A DNA stretch of 64,000 nt from a bacterium (GTDB lineage: Bacteria > Zixibacteria > MSB-5A5 > GN15 > FEB-12), in NCBI GenBank assembly GCA_016708025.1, contig JADJGQ010000001.1, positions 558,001-622,000 on the forward strand, given 5' to 3'. Positions 50,616 through 61,000 of this stretch are shown here, piece after piece. The stretch's first letter is position 1; each line of letters starts with the position of its first letter. The notes beneath the pieces were generated by a model. It made no database searches. It was not told the DNA's origin and saw only the letters and a list, made by a program, of their open reading frames with translations. The position numbers and the translations under genes were made by a program.

Positions 50616-51535
50616 GATGCAAACAGTGCTTCCGCAAATTGCTTAGAGTCAAACCGTTGCAGGTCTTCGATTCCCTCGCCCACGCCAATGAAATCGACTG
50701 GCACTCCAAGTTCCTCAGCAATCGCAATGATCACGCCACCTTTGGCAGTGCCATCCAGCTTGGTGATGACCAGGCCATCGCAACCGACAGCGTCGGTGAA
50801 GACCTTGACCTGCGAGAGGGCGTTTTGGCCGGTGGTGCCATCCAGGATCAGCTTGGCATAGATCGGGGAGTTCGGCACGGCTTTTTGCACGACCCGGCGG
50901 ATCTTGCTCAACTCTTCCATCAGGTTGCTCTTGGTATGTAACCTTCCAGCAGTATCGACGAGCAGGATGTCTGTCCCACGTGCACGAGCGGCTGAGGCTG
51001 CGTCATAGGCCACGGCCGCAGGGTCGGCCCCGTTGTCGGAGCGGATGATCTCCACACCACTACGTTCGGCCCAGATCGCCACCTGTTCGATGGCGGCCGC
51101 GCGGAATGTATCGCACGCACCGATCATCACCTTCTTGCCGGTTCCGGAGAAGTAGTTGGCAAGCTTGCCGATCGTGGTCGTCTTACCGACGCCATTCACA
51201 CCGACAATTAGCCAGACTACCGGCTTGTGGGGGGTGTCGAGGGATATCTGCTCATCTTCTTTGGAGAGAATGAGGGAGATCTCTTCCTTGAGCAATGCCA
51301 TGACCTCGTCACCTTCGGTGAGGCGACGTTCTCTTGCCTTGCTCTTGATAGCTTCGATCAAGCGCATCGTGGCACGGACACCGACATCAGCTTCGATCAG
51401 TATCTGCTCGATCTCTTCCAGTAGTTCATCGTCGATCTTTCGACGAATCACCACCTGGGCGATCTTGTTGATGATGGTGTCCTTGGTTTTGGCCAGGGAC
51501 TGCTTCAGCTTTTCGAACGGATTAAAGAACCCCAT
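50612..51535 (-). CDS. ftsY: Signal recognition particle receptor FtsY
   Basis: 307 aa. The NG GTPase domain follows a short N-terminal region without the long acidic A domain. GTP motifs: GVNGVGKTTTIGKLA, DTFRAAAIEQVAIWAER, LLVDTAGR, ITKLDGTAKGG and GVGEGIEDL. It docks ribosome-SRP complexes to the SecYEG translocon. It lies five bases after smc, an arrangement common in bacteria. Confidence 0.97.
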   Translation of the reverse strand: MGFFNPFEKLKQSLAKTKDTIINKIAQVVIRRKIDDELLEEIEQILIEADVGVRATMRLIEAIKSKARERRLTEGDEVMALLKEEISLILSKEDEQISLDTPHKPVVWLIVGVNGVGKTTTIGKLANYFSGTGKKVMIGACDTFRAAAIEQVAIWAERSGVEIIRSDNGADPAAVAYDAASAARARGTDILLVDTAGRLHTKSNLMEELSKIRRVVQKAVPNSPIYAKLILDGTTGQNALSQVKVFTDAVGCDGLVITKLDGTAKGGVIIAIAEELGVPVDFIGVGEGIEDLQRFDSKQFAEALFAS

Positions 51536-51540
51536 GCGGA

Positions 51541-54500
51541 TCAGTTCTGCTCGTCTTCGCTGATCGTGACGATCGATTCCATGCGCTCAGCGATCGCCGG
51601 AGGGAGCTCGATATCTTCAGTGTCCGGAGAGGCTACTTCGCCTGTTGGCTCTGCAGTTTCTACCTGTTCGGATTCGGTCTTCTGCTTGCGGGTACGTCGC
51701 ACAACCGGCGGTTTGTCATGATGACCGTTGCCGCCTTCGCTCTCCGCAGGCTCAAGTTCAGGTTGAGCGATATCCATGGCTGCGGAGGCGTCATCGCTGC
51801 TGGTTTCGGAAAACTTCACGGAAACCAGCTTGGAGACACCGGGCTGTTCCATGGTGACACCGTAGAGATTGTCCGCCGCCTCCATCGTGATCTTGTTGTG
51901 CGTGATCGTTATGAACTGCGTCTGGCTGGAGAACTTGCGGATTATCTTCAGGAAGCGATGGCAGTTGGCATCATCAAGCGGTGCGTCGATCTCGTCCAGA
52001 ATACAGAACGGCGACGGTTTCACCAGGTAAAGGGCAAAGAGGAGTGAGATCGCCGTCAGGGCGCGTTCTCCGCCCGACATCATGGTAATAGAAAGAAGCT
52101 TTTTGCCGCGAGGACGGGCAATGATATCGATATTGGATTCGAGCGGATCATTCGGATCCTCAAGCATGATATCCGACTCGCCGCCGTTGAACAATTCCTG
52201 GAAAAGATTCTTGAAATTGACTCGAGCCTTCTCGAACGTCTCCATGAAAAGTTCGCGAGCAGTGATATTGATCTTCTGGATGGTCTGCTGGAGGTCGGTC
52301 CTTGCAGTCGTTAGGTCGTTCAGTTGTTCAGCGAGGAATTTCTCGCGCTCCGAGGCGGTCCGATACTCCTCCAGGGCCAGCAGGTTGACCGCGCCGAATT
52401 TGCGCAGTTGCTCTTTCTGCTCGTGCAAGTACTGCCGGGCGGCATCGTCTGAGAGGTTTTCGTCCGGGCGCGACGCCTCGACTGATTCGATCTCCATCCC
52501 ATATTCTTCGCGGATCCGCTCGGAAAGCGTGCGCGTTTCGGAATCGATCGTATTGAGTCGGATCTCGCGCTCGTGCATCTGCTCATTCAGCGCATCGCGA
52601 CCGTCACTGATCTCCTTGACCTGCTGTTCTTTGCCGGTGATCCGGCCGAGGATCTCTCCCTGTGAGCCGCGCAGGGACTCTTGCGAGTGCTGCATCTGTT
52701 CGCGACGCTCAAAGGTCTCTTTGAGCTCGAGTTCGAGTACTACACTGCGTTCGTCGGCGAGGGCTATGTCGGCTGTGGCGCGGACGATCTCTTCAGACTT
52801 GGTATCGCGAGTTTGATCCAGTTCATGCTTGATATCTTTAAGGTGTCCGATCCTGCTCTCGGTCTGTTGCAGACGGCTGCGAGACTCGACCACTCGGATC
52901 TGGCACTTGGCCGAGCGCTCCAGTGATTCGGAGACCAGTCGTTCGTATTCACCCAACCGTCCGGCATGCTGGCTGATCTGGTTGACCAATTCAGTTTTGA
53001 TCCCGGCTAGTTGGTTGAAATCCAGCCCGAGCGAGTATTGGCGTCCCTGGATCGCTTCCAGCTTCGCGCGCGCCTGATTGCGTTCCCGCTCCCATCGCTC
53101 GAATTCGGCAGTCAAAGTACGACGCTGGAATTCGATCTCAGCAGACGCCTTCTGTTCGCCGTCCAGCTCCTCGGCCAATGCTTCCAGTGCAGAAACCAAT
53201 GTGCTGGATTCCGCCCGGGAGGCGGCAATTCTGGCGGTTGTCTGAGCGCGGCGCTCTTTGAGGTGCTCAAGCTTGTGCGAATGCTCGCGAATGAGGTTTT
53301 CCTGTTCCTCGACCTTCTCTTTCCGTCGGAAGAGCGGGAAGCGGTCATCGGAACCGCCCACGATCTGATTCTTGCCATAGAGAATTCCGTCGGTTGAGAC
53401 GGCACTGAACCCGTAGGGGAGACGCTCCAGAATATCCGATGGATTCGTTCCGGCCTTGAAAACCGCGACGCGGGACAAAACAGCCTCGACAAGCGGACGG
53501 AGCTCTGCATCGGTTGATACATACCCTTCAAGCCAGCCGACGAAATTTTCGCTCGGTACCTCCGGACGTTTGATCGCCGGAGCGAATATGCCTGAATCCG
53601 GAACCAGAATACCGACCCGTCCTTTATTCTCGGACTTGAGGAAGGCAATGATCTCTTCGGCAGTCGAGCGATCGCGGCAGATCATGAATCCGGCAAGGTT
53701 GCCGAGTGCGGCTTCGAGCGCCAACTCGAGTCCCTCGACAGGTACCAGTTTTTCTGCAACCGTGCCGACAATGCCGGGCCAGCGGCCACGAAGATTCATG
53801 GCGGCGACCAATCCTGACTCATGGCCTTCGTAATGGACCATCATCTCGGTCAGGAGATGCTTGCGGGCCTCGCACGCCTCGATTGTCGCCTGAGTATTGG
53901 AGATCTCCAGAGCGAGTTCTTCACTCTGCTCTATTAGCCCTTCGATCTCCAGGGTCAGCGTTGTCTGGCGCTGTTCGATCTCTGATTTGCGGGCATAGAG
54001 AGCTGCAATGGTCTGTTGTTGGCGTTCGAAAGAGGCCAGCAGCTCCTGCTGACGCGGGGACGCATCGGCGATAAGCTTCTCGACCTGTTCGATCTGCTGA
54101 GCCAGCTCCGTTTCCTGCTCGCGAAGATTATGTTCTTCGGTCTTGCCGGAGGAGAGGCGTGATTCAATCTCGATCAACTTTCGATTTTCATCTTCACGCG
54201 ATGAACGCGCGAAGATCAATTGCTGATCGGCCTCTGACTGTGCTTTTTCGGCATCGGCTAATTCAGCCGTCACCCGCTCGTATTCCAGTTGGAGTTCAGC
54301 CAGTTCTTTGGCGCCGGCTACCAACTGATCGTCCATGGATTGAACGCGAGTCTGAAGTGCTTCGATCTCCACTGTATTCCGCTCGATAAGGGCGGTGGCG
54401 GATGAACGTTTTTCGCGAAGGACCGAGATCTCACGTTCTTTGGTATGGGCTTCTTCGGAAAGCGAATAGACCTGGCCGGCCAGTTCATTCAACTGCCGCT

Positions 54501-55338
54501 CAATGTCCAACTGCTCCTTGCGGTCAGTCTCCAACTGGAGCGTTATCTGGTCGAGTTCAGTCGAACGCTGGAGTCGCTGATCGGTGAGAGAATCCAGTTC
54601 TCCTCGGAGCTGCCGCTTTTCCTGGTCGAGCAGTCTAACTCGAGATGAACTGAGGAAGAGCTCCCAGCCTTTGACATCATCGAGGATCTTCTGGTAGCGC
54701 TCCGCCTTTTTCTGCTGTCGATAGAGCGAATTGACCTGGGTCTTAACTTCGGCGTAGATATCCTTCAGGCGAAGGAAATCGTTTTCTGTCTGCTCCAGCT
54801 TGCGCAGAGCGGCCTTCTTGCGCTGCTTATACTTGGTGATCCCGGCTGCTTCCTCGAAAAGAAAACGTCGCTCCTCGGCCTTGTCGGAGATCACGGAATC
54901 GATCATGTCCTGCTGAATAACCGAGTAGGAGTGTGCCCCCATACCGGTGTCGGCGAACAGGTCCTGGATGTCGCGCAAGCGGCAGGGGACCTTGTTCATC
55001 AGGTACTCGGATTCACCACTGCGGAACAGGCGGCGGGTGATCTGCACTTCGTGATATTCAGTCGGCAGAACGCCGCGATCGTTGATGACCGTTAGGGTGA
55101 CTTCAGACATTCCAAGCGGCTTCAGGTCGCGCGTGCCGTTAAAAATCACCTCTTCCATCTTGCCGCCGCGTAGCATGGTCGGGCGCTGTTCGCCCAACAC
55201 CCAGCGCAGCGAATCGAGGATGTTCGTTTTGCCGCAGCCGTTCGGACCGACGATGGCGGTGACACCGGTGGCAAATCGTACTGTCGTTTTATTGGCGAAG
55301 GATTTGAATCCTATGATATCAAGTCTGCGAAGATACAC
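51541..55338 (-). CDS. smc: Chromosome segregation protein SMC
   Basis: 1265 aa from GTG 55338. Walker A GPNGCGKTN (31-39), long coiled coils (about 165-500 and 680-1010), a hinge (about 510-670, around GRVGILVP), the signature MSGGERALTA and Walker B CILDEIDAPLDDAN. Residues after about 1170 form a polar Glu/Pro/Thr-rich tail with a basic patch (VVRRTRKQK) that ordinary SMC proteins lack. scpA and scpB are not nearby. Its GTG overlaps the previous gene's stop by one base. Confidence 0.97.
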   Translation of the reverse strand: MYLRRLDIIGFKSFANKTTVRFATGVTAIVGPNGCGKTNILDSLRWVLGEQRPTMLRGGKMEEVIFNGTRDLKPLGMSEVTLTVINDRGVLPTEYHEVQITRRLFRSGESEYLMNKVPCRLRDIQDLFADTGMGAHSYSVIQQDMIDSVISDKAEERRFLFEEAAGITKYKQRKKAALRKLEQTENDFLRLKDIYAEVKTQVNSLYRQQKKAERYQKILDDVKGWELFLSSSRVRLLDQEKRQLRGELDSLTDQRLQRSTELDQITLQLETDRKEQLDIERQLNELAGQVYSLSEEAHTKEREISVLREKRSSATALIERNTVEIEALQTRVQSMDDQLVAGAKELAELQLEYERVTAELADAEKAQSEADQQLIFARSSREDENRKLIEIESRLSSGKTEEHNLREQETELAQQIEQVEKLIADASPRQQELLASFERQQQTIAALYARKSEIEQRQTTLTLEIEGLIEQSEELALEISNTQATIEACEARKHLLTEMMVHYEGHESGLVAAMNLRGRWPGIVGTVAEKLVPVEGLELALEAALGNLAGFMICRDRSTAEEIIAFLKSENKGRVGILVPDSGIFAPAIKRPEVPSENFVGWLEGYVSTDAELRPLVEAVLSRVAVFKAGTNPSDILERLPYGFSAVSTDGILYGKNQIVGGSDDRFPLFRRKEKVEEQENLIREHSHKLEHLKERRAQTTARIAASRAESSTLVSALEALAEELDGEQKASAEIEFQRRTLTAEFERWERERNQARAKLEAIQGRQYSLGLDFNQLAGIKTELVNQISQHAGRLGEYERLVSESLERSAKCQIRVVESRSRLQQTESRIGHLKDIKHELDQTRDTKSEEIVRATADIALADERSVVLELELKETFERREQMQHSQESLRGSQGEILGRITGKEQQVKEISDGRDALNEQMHEREIRLNTIDSETRTLSERIREEYGMEIESVEASRPDENLSDDAARQYLHEQKEQLRKFGAVNLLALEEYRTASEREKFLAEQLNDLTTARTDLQQTIQKINITARELFMETFEKARVNFKNLFQELFNGGESDIMLEDPNDPLESNIDIIARPRGKKLLSITMMSGGERALTAISLLFALYLVKPSPFCILDEIDAPLDDANCHRFLKIIRKFSSQTQFITITHNKITMEAADNLYGVTMEQPGVSKLVSVKFSETSSDDASAAMDIAQPELEPAESEGGNGHHDKPPVVRRTRKQKTESEQVETAEPTGEVASPDTEDIELPPAIAERMESIVTISEDEQN

Positions 55339-55931
55339 TATTCCTCCAGAAGGCCGCTGCCCGGTACCTCGCTGCCGACCTGCACTTTCTTGTGCATCAG
55401 GTCGCCGAGCGTTTCAAGCAGGGAACGATAAATGTTCCGCTCGTCACGAAGGTACTTGGTCTTGATCTCGACGTTGTAGTATGGCCCGCCCAGCGAATTG
55501 CCTCTGCCGATGCGGATGGATTTGGGAAAACTGAGAAGTACGGACGAAGTAAAGCTGGATTCCTCGAGGTTTAGGTCGAGGATCATATCAAAATTGTATC
55601 CCTGCAAAACCGACATGAACGACTTTTTCGGAAGGCCGGTCCAGCCGAGTTGGTCTACCGATGGGGTAATGATCTGGAAGCCTTTGCGAGGGTAGATGTC
55701 GGTCACCTGGATCCCGGGCATGGCCAGCAGGGTGATGTCGGCATGCTTGAATAACTGACTGATGGTCGGCAGGAATCCCTTAACTAACGTCAGCTCACGC
55801 AGTCCGGATGGAAGCAGAACAAGCATTTGGCGCACCCGGAGAAGATCGCCGGGAATGTTGAATGGCCTCAACTCTGCTTTGCGTTTCACCCGGGCAATCT
55901 GGAACTTGGCCAGATACTGCCTAAAGCCCAT
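55338..55931 (-). CDS. Hypothetical protein resembling the N-terminal half of a GT-B (family 9) glycosyltransferase
   Basis: 197 aa. The pattern of a strand (MLVLLP), a helix with ELTLVKGFLPTISQLFKHA, strand ITLLAMP, YNFDMILDLN and then SFPKSIRIGRGN parallels the first Rossmann domain of ADP-heptose:LPS heptosyltransferases, but the second, sugar-nucleotide-binding half is missing. The similarity is weak and made by eye. The gene overlaps rodZ by 11 bases and smc by one, so it is a fixed member of the operon rather than a decaying fragment. Function unknown. Confidence 0.6.
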   Translation of the reverse strand: MGFRQYLAKFQIARVKRKAELRPFNIPGDLLRVRQMLVLLPSGLRELTLVKGFLPTISQLFKHADITLLAMPGIQVTDIYPRKGFQIITPSVDQLGWTGLPKKSFMSVLQGYNFDMILDLNLEESSFTSSVLLSFPKSIRIGRGNSLGGPYYNVEIKTKYLRDERNIYRSLLETLGDLMHKKVQVGSEVPGSGLLEE

Positions 55932-56874
55932 CTGTACTACCTCTTTGTGTCGAGGCCGTGTCCTTGCCGGCTGGCTTGGTTGAGGAACTTCCTGTTCCTG
56001 TTTTGGGCAATGAATCCTGCTTCGGGCGAGTAGAATCCTGCAGGAGACTGTCTCTGATCGTATCTAATGCTCGCGCACTATCTTCGACAGCGCGCTGAAT
56101 GAACATTGCCAGATTCTCCGGAGTGATGACCACCGATGAGATGGTCCCATGCTCCGGGTCGGTCAGGTTGGCGGTGGTGCCGTTTAGCATCAGCTCGACA
56201 GCGAGAGGTGTCCCGATCGATACGATCAGGGAATCCCTGGCTCCGATGTAATACTCGCGCCACGGCTTGAGATTTGTCTGCAGTGCCGTGTCACCGTCGG
56301 CGATCACCACTGCCCAGGTCCGGTCGCGCGCGACCAGATCAAGACTCAGTGCCATGCTCTCGCGATTAGTGCGTGTTGCGACTGGCTCGCTATCCTGTTG
56401 CGGTTCGTCCATCTCGACAGTCGTGCTGTCACTGCCGCTGGTGTCGAGAACGAATGTGTCCTTGTTCGATAACACCAGCCAGACAATTGCGGCGATGACG
56501 ATAGCGCCGATCGCAACAAAGATCAGTATGCTCCCTTTACCTTTGCCCGCTGAACTGTCACTCCGCGAAAGGGAAGGACGGGGCATAGTTGGGCGCTCAT
56601 CTGTCGCGATCTGCGAGGCGGGTTCCCGCTCATGCACATCCTCGCGGATGGCTTCGATCGCTTTGGCGTAATCGATGCCGAGCGCTTCGCAATATGAGCG
56701 CGCGAACAGCTTGAAATAGAGTTCGGATGGCACGCCGCCGATATCGCCGGCCTCGATAGCCAGCAAGTGACCCTCGGCAATTTTCAGCTCTTGCGCGAGT
56801 TCGGCAAGGGTCCGATTTTGACGTTCACGTTCGGTTTTGAGTAACCGTCCCAGAATAGTATGTAATTCACCCAT
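55921..56874 (-). CDS. rodZ: RodZ-like helix-turn-helix membrane protein
   Basis: 317 aa. The N-terminal HTH domain (about 5-75: LGRLLKTERERQNRTLAELAQELKI) is followed by a polar linker, one membrane helix (115-136), and a periplasmic beta domain of the DUF4115 type (about 180-270; TWAVVIADGD and ISSVVITPENLAMF). A Ser/Thr/Lys-rich tail closes the protein. RodZ links MreB to the peptidoglycan synthesis machinery and sets rod shape. It lies 21 bases after maf. Confidence 0.88.
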   Translation of the reverse strand: MGELHTILGRLLKTERERQNRTLAELAQELKIAEGHLLAIEAGDIGGVPSELYFKLFARSYCEALGIDYAKAIEAIREDVHEREPASQIATDERPTMPRPSLSRSDSSAGKGKGSILIFVAIGAIVIAAIVWLVLSNKDTFVLDTSGSDSTTVEMDEPQQDSEPVATRTNRESMALSLDLVARDRTWAVVIADGDTALQTNLKPWREYYIGARDSLIVSIGTPLAVELMLNGTTANLTDPEHGTISSVVITPENLAMFIQRAVEDSARALDTIRDSLLQDSTRPKQDSLPKTGTGSSSTKPAGKDTASTQRGSTDGL

Positions 56875-56895
56875 TGTTTCTTCTGTAAGTGCCTG

Positions 56896-57501
56896 TCAGA
56901 CAATAAATAAAATCTCCCCGGCCAAGCGCTCTATTAGTGCCCGCGGGAGACCCACGACAGTATCAAGGTTTCCGTCTATCCTGTCAACTAAAAAGGCCCC
57001 CATCCCTTGAATACCATACGCTCCCGCTTTGTCCATCGGTTCGCCGGTATCTATATACTCCTGAATCTGTTGGGTTGTGATCGGATTGAAATAGACTTTG
57101 GTCAGTTCATAGTCTGACGCGAGCAGCCCGGAATGTCGGGCAAACGCGACTGCGGAGCAAACAACATGTTGTTGCCCGGAGAGCAGAGTGAGAATTTGAA
57201 GTGCATTGTGCGGATCAGTCGGTTTTTCCAGAACGCGATTCCCCAAAACAACAATGGTGTCGCATCCAAGGGATATCTCATTCACTTCCCCGGAAATCGC
57301 CGTCACCAGCGCCTTTTCCTCAGCCAGTCGAAGTGCGTAGTCATAGGGCGCTTCACCCTGGCGAATCGACTCATGAATGTCGGGGATTCGTTGGGTGAAT
57401 GGAATTCCGATCTCGCCCAGCAATTGCAGTCGGCGAGGTGATCCAGAACCGAGAACAAGTGGATGTCGTGTCGCGAGTGCCGTGAGGTTAGGGTAGGTCA
57501 T
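56896..57501 (-). CDS. maf: Maf-family nucleoside triphosphate pyrophosphatase
   Basis: 201 aa. Signatures: LVLGSGSPRRLQLLGEIGI, LAEEKALV, LGCDTIVVLGNRVLEKP and the GAYGIQGMGAFLVDRIDGNLDTVVGLP block (in parts AGAYGIQGMG and DTVVGLP). Maf enzymes hydrolyse non-canonical or pyrimidine nucleoside triphosphates as housecleaning and have been linked to division arrest. The exact nucleotide cannot be told. It overlaps dtd by 14 bases. Confidence 0.93.
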   Translation of the reverse strand: MTYPNLTALATRHPLVLGSGSPRRLQLLGEIGIPFTQRIPDIHESIRQGEAPYDYALRLAEEKALVTAISGEVNEISLGCDTIVVLGNRVLEKPTDPHNALQILTLLSGQQHVVCSAVAFARHSGLLASDYELTKVYFNPITTQQIQEYIDTGEPMDKAGAYGIQGMGAFLVDRIDGNLDTVVGLPRALIERLAGEILFIV

Positions 57502-57934
57502 GGTCGAGAATGATCGTCACAGGTCCATCGTTTATCAGTCGCACATCCATTTTAGCTCCGAATGATCCCGTCCGCACTGTCAGGCCCGATGCCTCCAGCG
57601 CAAACAGATAGCGCTGGTACAACCGCTCAGCTTCGACCGGCTCCATGGCATCGGTGAAGGCTGGACGTCTTCCTTTGCGGGCATCAGCATACAGAGTGAA
57701 CTGCGATACCACCAGAATCTCCGCGGAGATATCCAGTGCTGAAAGGTTCATCTTATGCTCCGCATCCTCAAAGATGCGCAGATTAACGGTTTTCTCAGCA
57801 AGCCATTGGGTGGATTCTTCCGTGTCGCCCGTGCGACTACCAAAAAGCACCAGTAATCCCCGATTGATCTGACTGAATGCACTTCCGTCAATCCAGACCG
57901 AGGCTTCCGAGACCCGTTGTATCACTAATCGCAT
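57488..57934 (-). CDS. dtd: D-aminoacyl-tRNA deacylase
   Basis: 148 aa from the ATG at 57934, which gives the canonical MRLVIQRVSEASV; the frame is open further upstream. It hydrolyses D-aminoacyl-tRNAs. Motifs: LVLFGSRTGDTEES, SQFTLYADARKGRRPAFTDA and INDGPVTIILD, which corresponds to the Gly-cisPro-type N-x-GPVT motif. It is the first gene of the eight-gene operon that runs to rlmH. Confidence 0.94.
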   Translation of the reverse strand: MRLVIQRVSEASVWIDGSAFSQINRGLLVLFGSRTGDTEESTQWLAEKTVNLRIFEDAEHKMNLSALDISAEILVVSQFTLYADARKGRRPAFTDAMEPVEAERLYQRYLFALEASGLTVRTGSFGAKMDVRLINDGPVTIILDHDLP

Positions 57935-58016
57935 ACCAGTAGTCTCCCAGCCAGCCAATATAGGGAATTCAGCGGGAGCGGCAATAGAAAGTCAGACCAA
58001 TGTTGTCATAAATCGC

Positions 58017-58045
58017 TTGCAACTCCATGACCCGGACAATAGCTT
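58017..58045 (+). promoter_or_regulatory. Putative promoter of the dehydratase activase gene
   Basis: TTGCAA, 17-base spacer, TAGCTT. Only six bases separate it from ATG 58052, which would make the transcript leaderless. Confidence 0.3.
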
Positions 58046-58051
58046 TCGATT

Positions 58052-61000
58052 ATGGAGAACTCAGTCCCATCTCTGGGCATCGACATTGGCTCAGTCGCCG
58101 TCAAGCTGGTCCTGGTGGAAAAGGGCGAGGTGACTCGCACTGTCTATCGAAGATTTGGCGAGGGTCCATTCGAGACCCTGATCGAAATACTCGGTGAGTC
58201 GTTCAGCGACCTGACCGAGAAGTCGGTTCACCTTGGGATGACCGGTATCGGCGGGAAAACACTGCAATCTATTCTCGGCGGCAAGCAGTTCGGCGAGATC
58301 GCTGCCCTGGCGGCGGGGAATTTCCGCCTTCTGCCACAAGTGCGCACCGTGATCGAAATGGGGGGAGAGGACTCCAAACTGCTGATACTGGATCCCGACA
58401 CACAGACAGTTCGGGACTTCGCCATGAATGCCCAATGTGCCGCCGGGACAGGATCATTTCTTGATCAACAGGCGAGTCGACTGAAGATCTCAATTGAAGG
58501 TGAATTTGGCGCCCTGGCGCTCAAATCAAAACACCCACCGCGGATCGCTGGTCGCTGCTCTGTCTTTGCCAAGTCCGATATGATCCATCTGCAGCAGATC
58601 GCTACTCCTGACTATGATATTGTCGCCGGACTCTGTTTCGCTGTGGCAAGAAACTTCAAATCGGCCATTGCTCGCGGAAAGCGATTTGACCGTCCTATCG
58701 CCTTCGAAGGAGGCGTGGCCGCCAACCCTGGTATGATCAGGGCTTTCACCGAAATACTCGATTTGGCACCTGGCGAATTGATAGTCCCCGATCGCTTCAA
58801 CGTCATGTCCGCACTTGGGGCCGCGTATTTGGCGGCTACCACCCGAATCTCCGAAGTGCTCTTTCGGCCGGACCGTATCCCCGCGTATCTGGCATACCGC
58901 GAACAAGTCAGTTCAGGTCGGGAAGCACTCACTTTCGAATTTCCTGACTCCAAGTATTATGCAGTCACCAATGCACCACGGGTCCCACTCGAGTCGACAA
59001 TCGAAGTATTTCTCGGTATCGATATCGGATCACTCTCAACCAATGTCGTCCTGATCGACAAAGATCATCGGGTGATCGCTCGGCGCTATTTGATGACTGA
59101 GGGGAGACCAATTGAAGCCGTCAGAAACGGGCTGCGCGAAATAGCCAAAGAGGTGGGCGACCATGTGACTGTCCGGGCCGTCGGAACGACTGGTTCCGGA
59201 AGATACCTGATCGCTGATTATGTCGGCGCGGATATTGTCCGCAACGAGATCACCGCCCAGGCGACTGCGGCTGTCGCCATCGACCCTACAGTCGATACGA
59301 TCTTTGAGATAGGCGGTCAGGATTCCAAGTATATATCGCTGCGAGACAAGGCGGTGGTTGATTTCGAGATGAACAAAGCCTGTGCCGCAGGGACCGGATC
59401 ATTCCTGCAGGAGCAGGCCGAACGGCTCAATATCAACATCGAGCGAGAATTTGGTGAACGGGCGCTGGCATCGCACTGTCCCGTTGGGTGCGGCGAACGG
59501 TGCACTGTATTTATGGAGTCGGATCTCGTCGCACATCAGCGGTCCGGGACCTCCAAAGATGACCTGATCGCCGGGTTGGCCTATTCGATTGCCTCAAATT
59601 ACCTGACAAAAGTCGTGAACGACCGGCGTATCGGTGAGAATATCTTCTTCCAGGGGGGGGTCGCATGGAATAAGGGAGTAGTGGCGGCCTTTGAAAACCT
59701 CACTGGCAAAAGAGTGACAGTCCCGCCCCATCACGATGTTACCGGAGCCACGGGCGCGGCGATCCTGGCGATCGAGTGCACAGTGGACAGCGCTTTCCAG
59801 ACTCGCTTCAAGGGGTTTGAAATCTGCAATCGGGAATATCAACTCTCCAGCTTCCCCTGTGAAGACTGCTCCAATCAGTGTGAGATCCGCAAAGTGGAGA
59901 TCGATGGCGAGGCACCGCTCTACTACGGATCACGGTGTGAAAAGTACGAGGTTGCCGTCGCCGACAAGCGGAAACTGCCGCCGGACCTCTTTAATCTCCG
60001 CCAGAAGCTGCTGCTAAAACGATATGTCGACTTCCCCAAACGGCCGGTTTCGCGCGGGCGTGTCGGCATACCGCGCGCTCTTCATATGTTCGATTACTAT
60101 CCGTTCTGGCGGACGTTCTTTGAATCGCTCGGTTTTGAAGTCGTCAACTCCGATAAGTCCGACCAATCAATAGTCGAACAATCGCTGGAGCTATTCAGCG
60201 CGGAGACCTGCTATCCCATCAAGATGGTCTACGGACATGTCGCCAATCTGATGGGAAAGAAGGTAGACTGGATCTTCCTCCCATCGATCATCAAAGTGGC
60301 AGATGAACACCAGGAACATGATGACGGCAGCTACATCTGCCCCTATGTGCAGAGCATTGGTTCGGCGCTTTCGGCACGATTTGATTTTGATCACACCGGA
60401 ACTCAGTTCCTGCACCCCCCGATGCAATTCAGTCATGATGCCAGGAGACTCTGCCGTGACCTCTCGGCGACAGCCGAGTCGCTCGGAATCACCGACAGAG
60501 AACTCAAGCGAGCGGTCGAATTAGCGCTCAAGGCATTCCAGGAGTTCCGTCGCCAGATCACCGAAGAAGGGCGACGGATCCTTGCGTCGATCTCTCCCGA
60601 CGAAAAGGTGATGGTGGTCATCAGTCGGCCATATAACGGATTCGACCAGCGACTATCGCTCAATATTCCGGAAAAGATCCGCGATCTTGGATACCGGGTG
60701 ATCCCGATGGACTTTCTTCCGCTAGAAGAAAGTCAGTTGATCATGGATGATATGTACTGGCGGTACGGTCGCCGGATCCTGCGGGCGGCTGAATATATCC
60801 GAACCCAGCCGAATCTTTTTGCGATCTACCTCAGCTCGTTTGGTTGTGGACCAGACTCATTCATTCTGCACTTCTTCCGCAAACAGATGGCGGGAAAGCC
60901 ATATCTGCAGCTTGAGATCGATGAGCATTCCGCCGATGCCGGTATGGTAACGCGGTGCGAAGCGTTTATTGATTCGCTTCGCTTTCACCAGTACGAGCCG

